From a virus, in IMG/VR virus record IMGVR_UViG_3300008113_005150, positions 1 to 29,034 of that record: DNA of 29,034 nucleotides. One strand, 5' to 3'. Shown here one piece after another: positions 21,384 to 27,624 of the stretch. Position 1 is the stretch's first letter. Each line of letters begins with the position of its first letter. The notes beneath the pieces are model-generated. The model saw nothing but the letters and a program-made list of their open reading frames with translations. It had not been told where the DNA came from and ran no database searches. The position numbers and the translations under genes were made by a program.

Positions 21384-22310
21384 ATGAATAAAAAACTACT
21401 AGCAATCGTATTATCAGCGCTTGTCGCTGCACCGCTGGCTTCTGCGGAAGCATCAGTCAAAAATAAGACTGTTCTGCCTACATTGGCAATTATGGATACA
21501 GCAATTGATACATCTATTCCATCTTTAAAGAATCGTGTTGTTTATGAGGTATGTATTCTTGCTTGGAATACATGTCCAAATGGAACTAATTTTCAAGAAG
21601 GAGCTGGATCAGCCTCTCTTCCTTCCAGCATAATTACTCGTAATGGGTTTGATCATGGAACACAAATGGCATCTGTTGCAGCACAATCTAATCTAAATAT
21701 GAATATTTTGTTTGTACGAATCATTGGTAACACAAGAGACGGCAGACGACAATTAACACCAGAAGCATCTATTGCTAATGCTTTAAGCTGGATTATTGCT
21801 AACAAGGATAAGTACAATGTTCAAGCAGTAACAATGGCTCAAGGAAATACAAACTATAATAAAACTGGAGATTACTGCCCAGCATCAGGACCTCTTACTC
21901 AGGTAGTTAACAATGCTATTGCATCGAACCTCCCAGTATTTTTTCCAGCAGGCAATGATAGAAACTATACAAGAATTAACTGGCCAGCTTGTATCCCAGC
22001 AGCAATTGCTGTAGGAGGAACAGACACGACTGGTGCAGTTGCTACTTGGTCTAATCATGACCCACAAAGATTAGACTTTTATTCATTGGGTCAAACACGA
22101 GCAGAGGTTCCAGGCGGAGCAACAATTAATGTTGCTGGAACATCTGTTGCTATCCAGACAGCAGCAGCAAATTGGTTAAAGCTAAAGTCAGTAAAGCCTG
22201 CGCTAAGTGTTGGAGATATAAATGCTCTTATCGCAAAAACTGCTACTCCAACCAGTAACTCAAAAGTTACTAGCATATTGTTTAACCTAGGGGCTGCTAT
22301 CAATGGCTAA
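21384..22310 (+). CDS. secreted subtilisin-like (S8) serine protease
   Basis: 308 residues. Signal peptide MNKKLLAIVLSALVAAPLASA, cut near residue 21. Catalytic triad: D38 (LAIMDTAID), H91 (GFDHGTQMASV), S254 (NVAGTSVAIQTAA), with the oxyanion Asn in FFPAGNDRN. No long propeptide, so folding may be unassisted. It would be exported to the cell envelope or outside. Subtilases occur in some aquatic phages; possible roles are virion protein processing, cell-surface alteration or lysis. Predicted to be translated from a leaderless mRNA. Confidence 0.9.
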   Translation: MNKKLLAIVLSALVAAPLASAEASVKNKTVLPTLAIMDTAIDTSIPSLKNRVVYEVCILAWNTCPNGTNFQEGAGSASLPSSIITRNGFDHGTQMASVAAQSNLNMNILFVRIIGNTRDGRRQLTPEASIANALSWIIANKDKYNVQAVTMAQGNTNYNKTGDYCPASGPLTQVVNNAIASNLPVFFPAGNDRNYTRINWPACIPAAIAVGGTDTTGAVATWSNHDPQRLDFYSLGQTRAEVPGGATINVAGTSVAIQTAAANWLKLKSVKPALSVGDINALIAKTATPTSNSKVTSILFNLGAAING

Positions 22311-22539
22311 TCAGATTAGTTTATTAGAAGCTATCATCGAAGATTGTGGCAGAGCGTTATTCCAGAAATGGGCTAATGCTTTGCCTGAATCTGAAAGAAC
22401 AGAAGAGAACTTACATGCAGTAAGCCTAAATGCTTCTGAGTCTGCTATCTTTGTTATTAAAATGTTTATGGACAAATTTAATGAAGAGGCGGAAGCTTTA
22501 AAGGGTATTGACGACAACCCACCAACAATAGTAGAATAA
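22303..22539 (+). CDS. hypothetical protein, 78 residues
   Basis: Overlaps the subtilase stop by 8 nt. Helical: LLEAIIEDCGRALFQKWANAL then NASESAIFVIKMFMDKFNEEAEALK. No motif recognised. Confidence 0.65.
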   Translation: MANQISLLEAIIEDCGRALFQKWANALPESERTEENLHAVSLNASESAIFVIKMFMDKFNEEAEALKGIDDNPPTIVE

Positions 22540-22545
22540 GGCTAT
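22508..22545 (+). promoter_or_regulatory. possible near-leaderless promoter of the 22546 gene
   Basis: -35 TTGACG (22508-22513), 18-nt spacer, -10 TAGAAT (22532-22537), then 8 nt to ATG 22546, so a leader of 1-2 nt at most. Lies in the end of the previous gene, so the match may partly be coding chance. Confidence 0.5.
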
Positions 22546-23019
22546 ATGCAAACATTTCTCCCAGAGGCGGACTTTCAAGAGACAGCAAAGGCTCTTGATC
22601 GCCAACGCTTAATTAAACAAAGTGTAGAAAATCTACAGGTTCTAAAATCATTAGCTGGTCTTTATGATGAATCGGGGGCTTGGAAAAATCATCCAGCAGT
22701 CAAAATGTGGCGTGGACATGAAGATTGGTTATTCCTTTATAATGAGGCCATAATTCGTGATATAATTCTACGTGGGTACAAGAATAGTACTCAGTCAACA
22801 TTTGACAATATTTATTCTGAGCATTTTATTGGTCTTGAATCAGATAGACCATGGTGGCTTGGAGATGAAAAACTTCATTACTCTCACAAGGGGAGACTTT
22901 ATGAAAAGGATTCAGAAAAATATTATTTCTACAATGAGTATTCGGATTATAGAGAACTTGGCTACACATGCTGCTCAACATGCAGTTACTATTGGCCAAC
23001 ACATGTCGAGGCATCATGA
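22546..23019 (+). CDS. MSMEG_6728-type protein (pyrimidine-dimer-glycosylase-like annotation)
   Basis: 157 residues. MQTFLPEADFQETAKALDRQRLIKQSVENLQVLKSL, then W-x-x-HPAVKMWRGHEDWLFLYNEAIIRDIILRGY matches the conserved actinobacterial/phage family often labelled MSMEG_6728 and related to pyrimidine dimer DNA glycosylases. The repeated RL-x-KQ..E..Q and HPAVxMWRG motifs are unmistakable for that family; the biochemical role is not firmly established. The C-terminus adds TCCSTCSYYW, a Cys cluster. The stop overlaps thioredoxin (ATGA). Confidence 0.72.
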   Translation: MQTFLPEADFQETAKALDRQRLIKQSVENLQVLKSLAGLYDESGAWKNHPAVKMWRGHEDWLFLYNEAIIRDIILRGYKNSTQSTFDNIYSEHFIGLESDRPWWLGDEKLHYSHKGRLYEKDSEKYYFYNEYSDYRELGYTCCSTCSYYWPTHVEAS

Positions 23020-23318
23020 TAGTAACTGATAATAACTTTGAAGACACAATTAATAATCATAAATTGGTTTTAATGGATTTTTGGGCACCATGGTGCGGTC
23101 CATGTAAATTAATTTCCCCAATATTAGACGAGATATCAGAAGAAAAAGGTTTATGGGTTGGTAAGTTAAATGTAGATGAAAATGAGGTAAAGCCTCAAGA
23201 GTACTCTGTACAATCTATTCCAACTATGATACTATTTGTTGATGGAAAACCAGTTAAAAGAATTGAGGGAGCAATGCCAAAGCACAAATTGCTAAAGGAG
23301 CTTGATCAATGGATTTAG
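23016..23318 (+). CDS. trxA: thioredoxin
   Basis: 100 residues; ATG 23016 in an ATGA overlap is preferred over an upstream in-frame ATG at 22968. Redox motif WCGPC (C27/C30) within LMDFWAPWCGPCKLISPILDEI, cis-proline P69 (QSIPTMILF), and DGKPVKRIEGAMPK. It reduces disulfides of target proteins; in phages it can serve ribonucleotide reductase or act as a processivity factor. No thioredoxin reductase is in the window, so it would rely on the host's. Confidence 0.94.
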   Translation: MIVTDNNFEDTINNHKLVLMDFWAPWCGPCKLISPILDEISEEKGLWVGKLNVDENEVKPQEYSVQSIPTMILFVDGKPVKRIEGAMPKHKLLKELDQWI

Positions 23319-23479
23319 ATTTTAATGACTGGATGAAGTACGGTTATGAAAAAGGCTGGATATCAGATGTGTTTTGTAACACACATGATGGTGGGCCTAT
23401 GACCGAAGAAGAAGCAAAAGAGTGGGACGAAGGAAACGATCCTTGCTCATTCCATGTTAAAATATGGGAACTACATTAA
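23309..23479 (+). CDS. 56-residue conserved phage-type protein
   Basis: ATG 23309, AAGGAG at 23295-23300, overlapping thioredoxin by 10 nt. WMKYGYEKGWISDVFCNTHDGGPMTEEEAKEWDEGNDPCSFHVKIW has the pattern H-D-G-x-P-M-T-x-E-E...D-P-C of small proteins frequent in actinophages. One Cys in each half. Function unknown. Confidence 0.72.
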   Translation: MDLDFNDWMKYGYEKGWISDVFCNTHDGGPMTEEEAKEWDEGNDPCSFHVKIWELH

Positions 23480-23530
23480 TATTCCACTGTCGTTAGAGGT
23501 GGATAAACTAAATAAGGAGAAATACAAAGA

Positions 23531-24565
23531 ATGAACTCATTCAAGAAAGTATCGCTAATCATCGCTGCAGCCCTGACTAGCACAATGCTTGTATCGCCAG
23601 CAGCTCAGGCTAATGCTGGAACTGTCACGCTTACAGTGGCGGGATCTGCAGCAACAGGTGGAACAGCAGTAGCAACACCTGTAGCACTACCAGTGCCAGC
23701 AGATAATAGTATCGATGCAGCAGATGCATTGAAGATTGCTGTAACATCAGTAGACACTGGAACAGTAGTAACAGCAGTTGCAACAAACGCAACGATTGTT
23801 CCTGCTCTAGCAACAGCATCAGCACCAGTAACTGCGTCAAGCGGTTCATCAACTCTTTCAGTTTCAACAGGAACTGGAAATTCAGCAGACTTTTTTGTAT
23901 ATACTAAGTCTACAGCGGTAGGAACAGTAGCAATTACTCGTGCTGGAACTACAACAGTTTATTATGTACAGGGTACAGCAGGTGCCCTAAACTCAATCGC
24001 AATTACAGCACCAGCATCTGGAGCAGCAGGAACGATTGTGACACTTAAGGTAGCAGGATACGATGTATTCGGAAACCCAAAGGGTGGATCAACAATTAAT
24101 ACTCTTGTAAGCTCAAATGGTACAGCAGTTGCAACAGCTCTTACAACAGATACAGCAGCAGCAACACTTGGAACCAAGGAACAGACAGTCACACTTCCTG
24201 CTTCAGGTCAGGTTGTAGTTACAGCGTATGCAACAGTAGCAGCAGCCGTAACAGGACTTACAACACCAGTAGGCTCTGTAGTTGCAACAGTAGCAGTTCG
24301 TGATCTTGCAGGAGAACTTGCAGCAGCAAATGCTGCTCTTGCAGTAGCAAATGCTGCTCTTGCAGCAGAAAAGGCTGGACGTGCATCAGACAAGGTTGCT
24401 TCTGATAAGGCACTTGCAGATGCATCAGCAAAGCTTGCAGCAGACGCAGCAACAGCGAAGGCAGCAGCGGATCTTGCTAAGGCCACATATATTGCAGAGT
24501 ATAATGCTCTAGCAAAGAAGTGGAATGCAAAGAACCCAAAAGCTAAGGTTAAGCTAAAGAAGTAA
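23531..24565 (+). CDS. secreted Ig-like surface protein resembling a host surface-layer protein
   Basis: 344 residues. Signal peptide MNSFKKVSLIIAAALTSTMLVSPAAQANA. Then Ala/Thr/Val-rich beta domains, including an Ig-like stretch SIAITAPASGAAGTIVTLKV..YDVFGNPKG as in Big/invasin domains. Residues about 260-320 are an Ala coiled coil (LAAANAALAVANAALAAEKAGRASDKVASDKAL), and the end AEYNALAKKWNAKNPKAKVKLKK is a basic tail of a kind I associate with surface proteins of planktonic actinobacteria. Its few Arg codons are all CGT. It probably was taken from the host and may mask or change the cell surface or virion. AAGGAG lies 11 nt upstream. Confidence 0.72.
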   Translation: MNSFKKVSLIIAAALTSTMLVSPAAQANAGTVTLTVAGSAATGGTAVATPVALPVPADNSIDAADALKIAVTSVDTGTVVTAVATNATIVPALATASAPVTASSGSSTLSVSTGTGNSADFFVYTKSTAVGTVAITRAGTTTVYYVQGTAGALNSIAITAPASGAAGTIVTLKVAGYDVFGNPKGGSTINTLVSSNGTAVATALTTDTAAATLGTKEQTVTLPASGQVVVTAYATVAAAVTGLTTPVGSVVATVAVRDLAGELAAANAALAVANAALAAEKAGRASDKVASDKALADASAKLAADAATAKAAADLAKATYIAEYNALAKKWNAKNPKAKVKLKK

Positions 24566-24571
24566 TTTAGT

Positions 24572-24600
24572 AGCAGTGGGGCATAACTTGCCCCACTGCT
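24572..24600 (+). terminator. strong hairpin terminator after the surface-protein gene
   Basis: AGCAGTGGGGC (24572-24582) pairs perfectly with GCCCCACTGCT (24590-24600), 11 bp, 7-nt loop. No U tract follows on the plus strand (CTATAAATG), as in many actinobacterial hairpin terminators. The loop and 3' arm contain the -35 of the next gene. Confidence 0.75.
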
Positions 24601-24623
24601 CTATAAATGATAGAATAGAAACT
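24588..24623 (+). promoter_or_regulatory. leaderless promoter embedded in the terminator
   Basis: -35 TTGCCC (24588-24593) lies across loop and 3' arm of the hairpin, 17-nt spacer, -10 TAGAAT (24611-24616), 7 nt, ATG 24624. Confidence 0.6.
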
Positions 24624-24773
24624 ATGGACAAAGACCAAATAGAATCAGAAGTAAGGCAAAGAATTATTCAAGGCCTTTTAAGTTTAACTATCCCACCTAA
24701 CTGGGATTCATCAACAACATTGAGATATATAATTAATTACGTAGACAGAAGCGGTAATGATAAGAATAGTTAA
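24624..24773 (+). CDS. 49-residue hypothetical protein
   Basis: ATG 24624 sits 7 nt behind a -10 element; an in-frame ATG at 24576 lies inside the terminator hairpin and is unlikely. MDKDQIESEVRQRIIQGLLSLTIPPNWDSSTTLRYIINYV is helical. It overlaps the oxygenase by 17 nt. Unknown role. Confidence 0.55.
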   Translation: MDKDQIESEVRQRIIQGLLSLTIPPNWDSSTTLRYIINYVDRSGNDKNS

Positions 24774-25482
24774 AGACAAGATTTTTATTATAGAAAATTA
24801 TCTTGGAGCAGATTCCTGCAAGTTTTTAACAAACGCTTTTCATGAAAGAATGGAAGAAACTGGACGTGGTGGCATAGTCGGTGGCCCATCATTTAGCAGA
24901 AGCAATTACAATAAAGGCTTAAGCAGCGCAAATGATATGTTTGAATATGATCAATTTGAAAGATTTAACATAGGACTAGACCTAATGAGCGGTCTAGGGT
25001 ATCGTATGCAAAAGACCATATCAGATCATTACAAGAACGATTACTACGTAAAAAGCATGTTCTTTAGCAAGATGGTTGAAGGTGGAAGAAACACTCTTCA
25101 TATGGATAATTGGTACCAAACCTTTGATGGCAAACTAAAGCCGAGACCATTCAATAGAGACGATAGATCAGGACTATTGTATTTAAATGATGACTATGAA
25201 GGTGGAGAGCTATATTTTCCTTTGCAGGATTTTGAGTACAAACCAAAAGCAGGAACGTTTATATTTTTTGAGGGAAATCAAGAAGTTCCTCATGAAGTAA
25301 ACTTAGTTAAATCAGGAACTAGATATAACATAATCTCTTTTTATGGAGATAGCTCAAATTTTACTGTTGACACAAATCCAAGTATTGAGGCTTTAAATGT
25401 TATGGAGACTCAAGCAACAGTCGACAGCCTAAAAAATATCAAAGAAATAGTATGGGAGTATGACGATTATGGAATCAACTAA
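24757..25482 (+). CDS. 2-oxoglutarate/Fe(II) oxygenase (prolyl-4-hydroxylase type)
   Basis: 241 residues. Iron ligands H115-x-D117 (TLHMDNW) and H179 (EVPHEVN), with R189 (GTRYNIISFYG) for 2-oxoglutarate, and the strand LLYLNDDYEGGELYFP, KAGTFIFFEGN before the distal His: the 2OG-FeII_Oxy_3/P4H core. The N-terminal IIENYLGADSCKFL is the typical entry. Such enzymes hydroxylate proline or other side chains; they are common in aquatic phages. Substrate unknown. Confidence 0.9.
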   Translation: MIRIVKDKIFIIENYLGADSCKFLTNAFHERMEETGRGGIVGGPSFSRSNYNKGLSSANDMFEYDQFERFNIGLDLMSGLGYRMQKTISDHYKNDYYVKSMFFSKMVEGGRNTLHMDNWYQTFDGKLKPRPFNRDDRSGLLYLNDDYEGGELYFPLQDFEYKPKAGTFIFFEGNQEVPHEVNLVKSGTRYNIISFYGDSSNFTVDTNPSIEALNVMETQATVDSLKNIKEIVWEYDDYGIN

Positions 25483-25687
25483 AAGAACATTGCTAAAAAC
25501 ACTAAGCTGGGAAATATTTCATCTTGTAGGTGTTGCTGGAATAATTGCAATAGTTACATATGCATTAACTGGAGAAATTGAGTACGAGTATACTACCCTG
25601 GGTGCTTTGGGTTATATTCTTTGGGAAGCTTTAGGATACTTTCTTCATGAAAGAGTCTGGGCTAGATTTGGAAGCAAGGTTAAGTAA
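25469..25687 (+). CDS. DUF2061 small membrane protein
   Basis: 72 residues. ATG 25469 is 10 nt from GGGAG (25454-25458); the ATG at 25460 is too close to it. ESTKRTLLKTLSWEIFHLVGVAGIIAIVTYALTGEIEYEYTT then ALGYILWEALGYFLHERVW matches DUF2061 (K-x-x-SW..TG..., then YFLHERVW). Two membrane spans. Function of the family is unknown. Overlaps the oxygenase by 14 nt. Confidence 0.85.
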   Translation: MESTKRTLLKTLSWEIFHLVGVAGIIAIVTYALTGEIEYEYTTLGALGYILWEALGYFLHERVWARFGSKVK

Positions 25688-25830
25688 TGGGAAAGCATCA
25701 CGATAAAATTAAAAAGGCTTTAGAGCAAAGAATTGCAGCAACTCCAAGCGGTCCAGCATTTAAGAAGCCAGGATCAATGAATAAAAAGAAAACAGGCTAT
25801 AGGGGCCAGAAGGCAAAAGGTCCTAAGTAG
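25687..25830 (+). CDS. 47-residue lysine-rich protein
   Basis: ATG 25687 overlaps the DUF2061 stop. Sequence is basic throughout (KHHDKIKKALEQRIAATPSG, MNKKKTGYRGQKAKGPK), likely disordered and nucleic-acid or acidic-partner binding. Overlap on both ends supports a real gene. Confidence 0.6.
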   Translation: MGKHHDKIKKALEQRIAATPSGPAFKKPGSMNKKKTGYRGQKAKGPK

Positions 25831-25952
25831 TGTTTAATGATTTATGTGAAATAAAAGACTGTAAAAACAAGGCAACAAGAATAGCAGCCAAGCCAGAAGG
25901 CGGAATCATAGATATATGTAATGACTGCTGGCACCAGAAATACAAGTCTTAA
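25830..25952 (+). CDS. 40-residue zinc-finger-like protein
   Basis: GTG 25830 shares its first base with the upstream stop. C6, C11, C30, C33 with H35 (DLCEIKDCKNKATRIA, DICNDCWHQK) make one zinc site. No family name recognised. Confidence 0.55.
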   Translation: MFNDLCEIKDCKNKATRIAAKPEGGIIDICNDCWHQKYKS

Positions 25953-25957
25953 TCAAC

Positions 25958-26001
25958 TAAATGCTATAATAGAGGTATAGATGGAGATCTAGACCCATCT
26001 A
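25958..26001 (+). promoter_or_regulatory. extended -10 promoter with 5'-end leader hairpin (26028 gene)
   Basis: TGC-TATAAT, hexamer 25965-25970, inside the 14-mer TAAATGCTATAATA that also occurs at 27563. The start near 25977 is followed by TAGATGG (25978-25984) pairing CCATCTA (25995-26001). The Shine-Dalgarno TAGGAG lies just before the ATG at 26028. Confidence 0.65.
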
Positions 26002-26027
26002 AATAAACAACCTATAGGAGAAATAAA

Positions 26028-26183
26028 ATGTCAGACGGATTAAACTTAGACGGCTTTACTTCAACAAAGCCATCAGCAACAACACCTTGGAACAACAATG
26101 AGCAGTACGCTGCAGATCCAAAGGCTGCATTCCCAGCACAGGACAAGTCATCACAGGGTCCAGCAGGAACAACAAAGAAGTAA
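26028..26183 (+). CDS. 51-residue polar protein with hairpin leader
   Basis: ATG 26028 with TAGGAG upstream. MSDGLNLDGFTSTKPSATTP, then WNNNEQYAADPKAAFPAQDKSSQGPAGTTKK: low complexity, Pro/Ala/Lys-rich, no hydrophobic core, likely disordered. Its own well-formed promoter, leader hairpin and Shine-Dalgarno suggest strong expression, perhaps as a small virion or scaffold component. Function unknown. Confidence 0.65.
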   Translation: MSDGLNLDGFTSTKPSATTPWNNNEQYAADPKAAFPAQDKSSQGPAGTTKK

Positions 26184-26185
26184 TT

Positions 26186-26335
26186 ATGTGCGTAGAATGT
26201 GGATGCGAAAGCGTCGGTAGCGAAACAGGAGTTGTAGGAGTTTCGATTAACGATGCATCAAGAAGTGGTGAAGCTGGCTTAACACTAGGCATGACAGCAA
26301 CACCAGAACAAAGAGAAAGATTTATAAATGAGTGA
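26186..26335 (+). CDS. 49-residue protein with CxxCxC motif
   Basis: ATG 26186, 2 nt after the previous stop. MCVECGCESVGSETGVVG begins with C2-x-x-C5-x-C7, a metal-binding-like knuckle, then a helical end (TPEQRERFINE). It overlaps the next gene by 8 nt. The same MC-x-x-CG start recurs in two later small genes. Unknown role. Confidence 0.58.
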   Translation: MCVECGCESVGSETGVVGVSINDASRSGEAGLTLGMTATPEQRERFINE

Positions 26336-26528
26336 TAACGGTACGGGCATGCAAACCCCTCCAAACAATCAACCATCAGGTGCAGTAACTTCAAGAGAAG
26401 CTGGAAAAAAGAATCCTTCACAGGGAAAGTTTAGATCTGGTTTAAAGGTAGACACCAACAAGCATGGGATTCGTAGAGAGACTTCAACAGCACCAAAACC
26501 AAAGAAAACAAGACCAAAGAAAGTGTAA
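26328..26528 (+). CDS. 66-residue basic disordered protein
   Basis: MSDNGTGMQTPPNNQPSGAV followed by SREAGKKNPSQGKFRSGLKVDTNKHGIRRETS and a Lys/Pro tail KPKKTRPKKV. Rich in polar and basic residues, no fold evident. Followed by a terminator. Could bind nucleic acid; unknown. Confidence 0.6.
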   Translation: MSDNGTGMQTPPNNQPSGAVTSREAGKKNPSQGKFRSGLKVDTNKHGIRRETSTAPKPKKTRPKKV

Positions 26529-26530
26529 AG

Positions 26531-26555
26531 GTAATGCCCCCGAAAGGGGGCTTAC
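26531..26555 (+). terminator. rho-independent-type terminator
   Basis: GCCCCC-GAAA-GGGGGC (26536-26551) with outer GTAA/TTAC pairs across one bulged T, followed by TTATTTATT. A very stable GNRA-loop hairpin 3 nt after the stop of the 26328 gene. Confidence 0.85.
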
Positions 26556-26564
26556 TTATTTATT

Positions 26565-26651
26565 ATGTGTAAACAATGCGGTAATTGCAGCAAAGAACAT
26601 CAATCATCAATAGATGATTCAATTGATATTACTTTAGATCTTCCTTTTTGA
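26565..26651 (+). CDS. 28-residue Cys-rich mini-protein
   Basis: MCKQCGNCSKEH followed by an acidic tail (SIDDSIDITLDLPF). C2, C5 and C8 with H12 could hold a metal, as in the MCVECGC and MCNKCG proteins nearby. It lies beyond a terminator and overlaps the end of the minus-strand gene by 23 nt, so it may not be expressed. Confidence 0.35.
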   Translation: MCKQCGNCSKEHQSSIDDSIDITLDLPF

Positions 26652-26931
26652 CAACTGCTTTTTCAATTCGATTAATTGAATCACGCAAGCTAGATCCGCC
26701 ATTGGTAAATAACTCAGCTTTAACTAAAGCAATTTCTTTTTCAATTGAATCAAATCTTTCATCACCAATCTGTAGTCTTTTTACAATGCCAGGATGCTCT
26801 GGAGTTCCGTCACCATTCCAATCGTTAATGAACGTAAACCAAGTTCTAAAAAGCTTAAATAGATTAATAATAAATACTGAAATGACACCACCTGCAGCGC
26901 CAATTAAAACGATCATTTCTAAAGTATTCAT
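26629..26931 (-). CDS. membrane-anchored coiled-coil protein (DUF2746-like)
   Basis: 100 residues, the only convincing minus-strand gene. Span LEMIVLIGAAGGVISVFIINLF (residues 4-25), then WFTFINDWNGDGTPEHPGIVKRL and an amphipathic helix to the end (DSIEKEIALVKAELFTNGGSSLRDSINRIEKAVVKK). The F-x-x-D-W-x-G-x-x-x-x-PG-x-x-x-RL pattern after one membrane span is that of DUF2746-type actinophage proteins, found near lysis genes. It could be a holin-like or virion membrane factor. Its own -10 lies 6 nt upstream. Confidence 0.78.
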   Translation of the reverse strand: MNTLEMIVLIGAAGGVISVFIINLFKLFRTWFTFINDWNGDGTPEHPGIVKRLQIGDERFDSIEKEIALVKAELFTNGGSSLRDSINRIEKAVVKKEDLK

Positions 26932-26943
26932 TTATATATTATA
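26932..26943 (-). promoter_or_regulatory. leaderless -10 of the minus-strand gene
   Basis: On the minus strand TATAAT (26943-26938) ends 6 nt before the ATG at 26931-26929. No clear -35 at 16-18 nt. Divergent from the promoter at 26967. Confidence 0.58.
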
Positions 26944-26966
26944 TTCCTAGTTGCTTTAAAATGCTA

Positions 26967-27001
26967 TTGACAATCATATCTATTTATTGTAAACTAGGTC
27001 T
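26967..27001 (+). promoter_or_regulatory. leaderless promoter of the 27002 gene
   Basis: -35 TTGACA (26967-26972), 17-nt spacer, -10 TAAACT (26990-26995), 6 nt, ATG 27002. The -35 lies in TGCTATTGACAA, a 12-mer also present at the subtilase promoter. Confidence 0.7.
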
Positions 27002-27133
27002 ATGTTTAGTCGACTAATATGTTTAATTAAATCACACAATTTTGTTCCAGCAGGTAAATGTCCATTTACTGGTTCAACTTATGATTTTTGCAAAAGATGC
27101 AAAACAATGGTTCCAAGAGAGCTGGCAGAATAA
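27002..27133 (+). CDS. 43-residue zinc-binding protein
   Basis: ATG 27002 placed by the promoter. MFSRLICLIKSHNFVPAGKCPFTGSTYDFCKRCKTMVPRELAE: C20 with C30/C33 and C7 or H12 may bind zinc. The K-S-H..C-P..G..YDFCKRC pattern is like one-module Zn proteins frequent in phages. The stop shares a base with the next ATG. Confidence 0.62.
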   Translation: MFSRLICLIKSHNFVPAGKCPFTGSTYDFCKRCKTMVPRELAE

Positions 27134-27423
27134 TGGACATAGAAGCAGCAGAAAATGCTTTTAAAGATATGGAAGACCCTAGGAACAAAGTTTCTTATGT
27201 TAAAACACAGTGGGCTTGCCCTTGTAACGGATGTAAAAAGGCTGCTAAGCATGAGCGTGAAAGAATAGCAGGGTTAATTCAAGAACAGCACCTACTTGCA
27301 GCATCTGGAGAGCTTAGGCGGTATGGATTAAGAATGATAGAGTGTAGGTATGGAGGCTGTGACTGCTACGCAATTATAGATATGATCATTGAAGGGACAG
27401 ATAGTGCCCCGAAAAAGAAATAG
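27133..27423 (+). CDS. hypothetical Cys-containing protein, 96 residues
   Basis: ATG 27133 overlaps the upstream stop by 1 nt, and is preferred over an in-frame ATG at 27088. YVKTQWACPCNGCKKAAKHERERI shows C-x-C-x-x-C, and later CRYGGCDCYAIIDMIIE another Cys group. A middle helix (ERERIAGLIQEQHLLAASGELRRYG) separates them. Unknown. Confidence 0.65.
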   Translation: MDIEAAENAFKDMEDPRNKVSYVKTQWACPCNGCKKAAKHERERIAGLIQEQHLLAASGELRRYGLRMIECRYGGCDCYAIIDMIIEGTDSAPKKK

Positions 27424-27427
27424 CAGC

Positions 27428-27565
27428 ATGCATTATGATTTCTTTGAGCGTGTTTGGCTCGGAGAACTTAGTTGCTGTGGTCTATCCATGATAGCCAAAA
27501 GCAAAAAAGAGTTTCAAAGAAACAGATTAAATCACACTAGAAAGTATTGCCTTGGCGGTTATTAA
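27428..27565 (+). CDS. 45-residue hypothetical protein
   Basis: ATG 27428, 4 nt after the previous stop. MHYDFFERVWLGELSCCGLSMIAKSKKEFQRNRLNHTRKYCLGGY, basic with three Cys. No strong Shine-Dalgarno. Its stop codon is part of the promoter of the next gene. Confidence 0.45.
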   Translation: MHYDFFERVWLGELSCCGLSMIAKSKKEFQRNRLNHTRKYCLGGY

Positions 27566-27601
27566 ATGCTATAATAATATAGCATGCAAGGCGTAAGCCT
27601 T
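27563..27601 (+). promoter_or_regulatory. extended -10 promoter with GTAA-loop leader hairpin (27625 gene)
   Basis: TAAATGCTATAATA (27563-27576) contains TGC-TATAAT (hexamer 27570-27575) and is identical to the element at 25958. Start near 27582; hairpin AAGGC-GTAA-GCCTT (27588-27601); TAGGAGA precedes the ATG at 27625. Confidence 0.65.
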
Positions 27602-27624
27602 AATATATATATTAGGAGAAAACA

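Noticed and set aside
23481-23530. Promoter in the short gap before the surface-protein gene
   Set aside because: A TAAACT at 23504-23509 is present but no -35 at 16-18 nt; evidence too weak for a feature.
26648-26950. Plus-strand open frame opposite the minus-strand DUF2746-like gene
   Set aside because: Antisense to a protein with a clear membrane span, coiled coil and promoter; its own product has no recognisable features.
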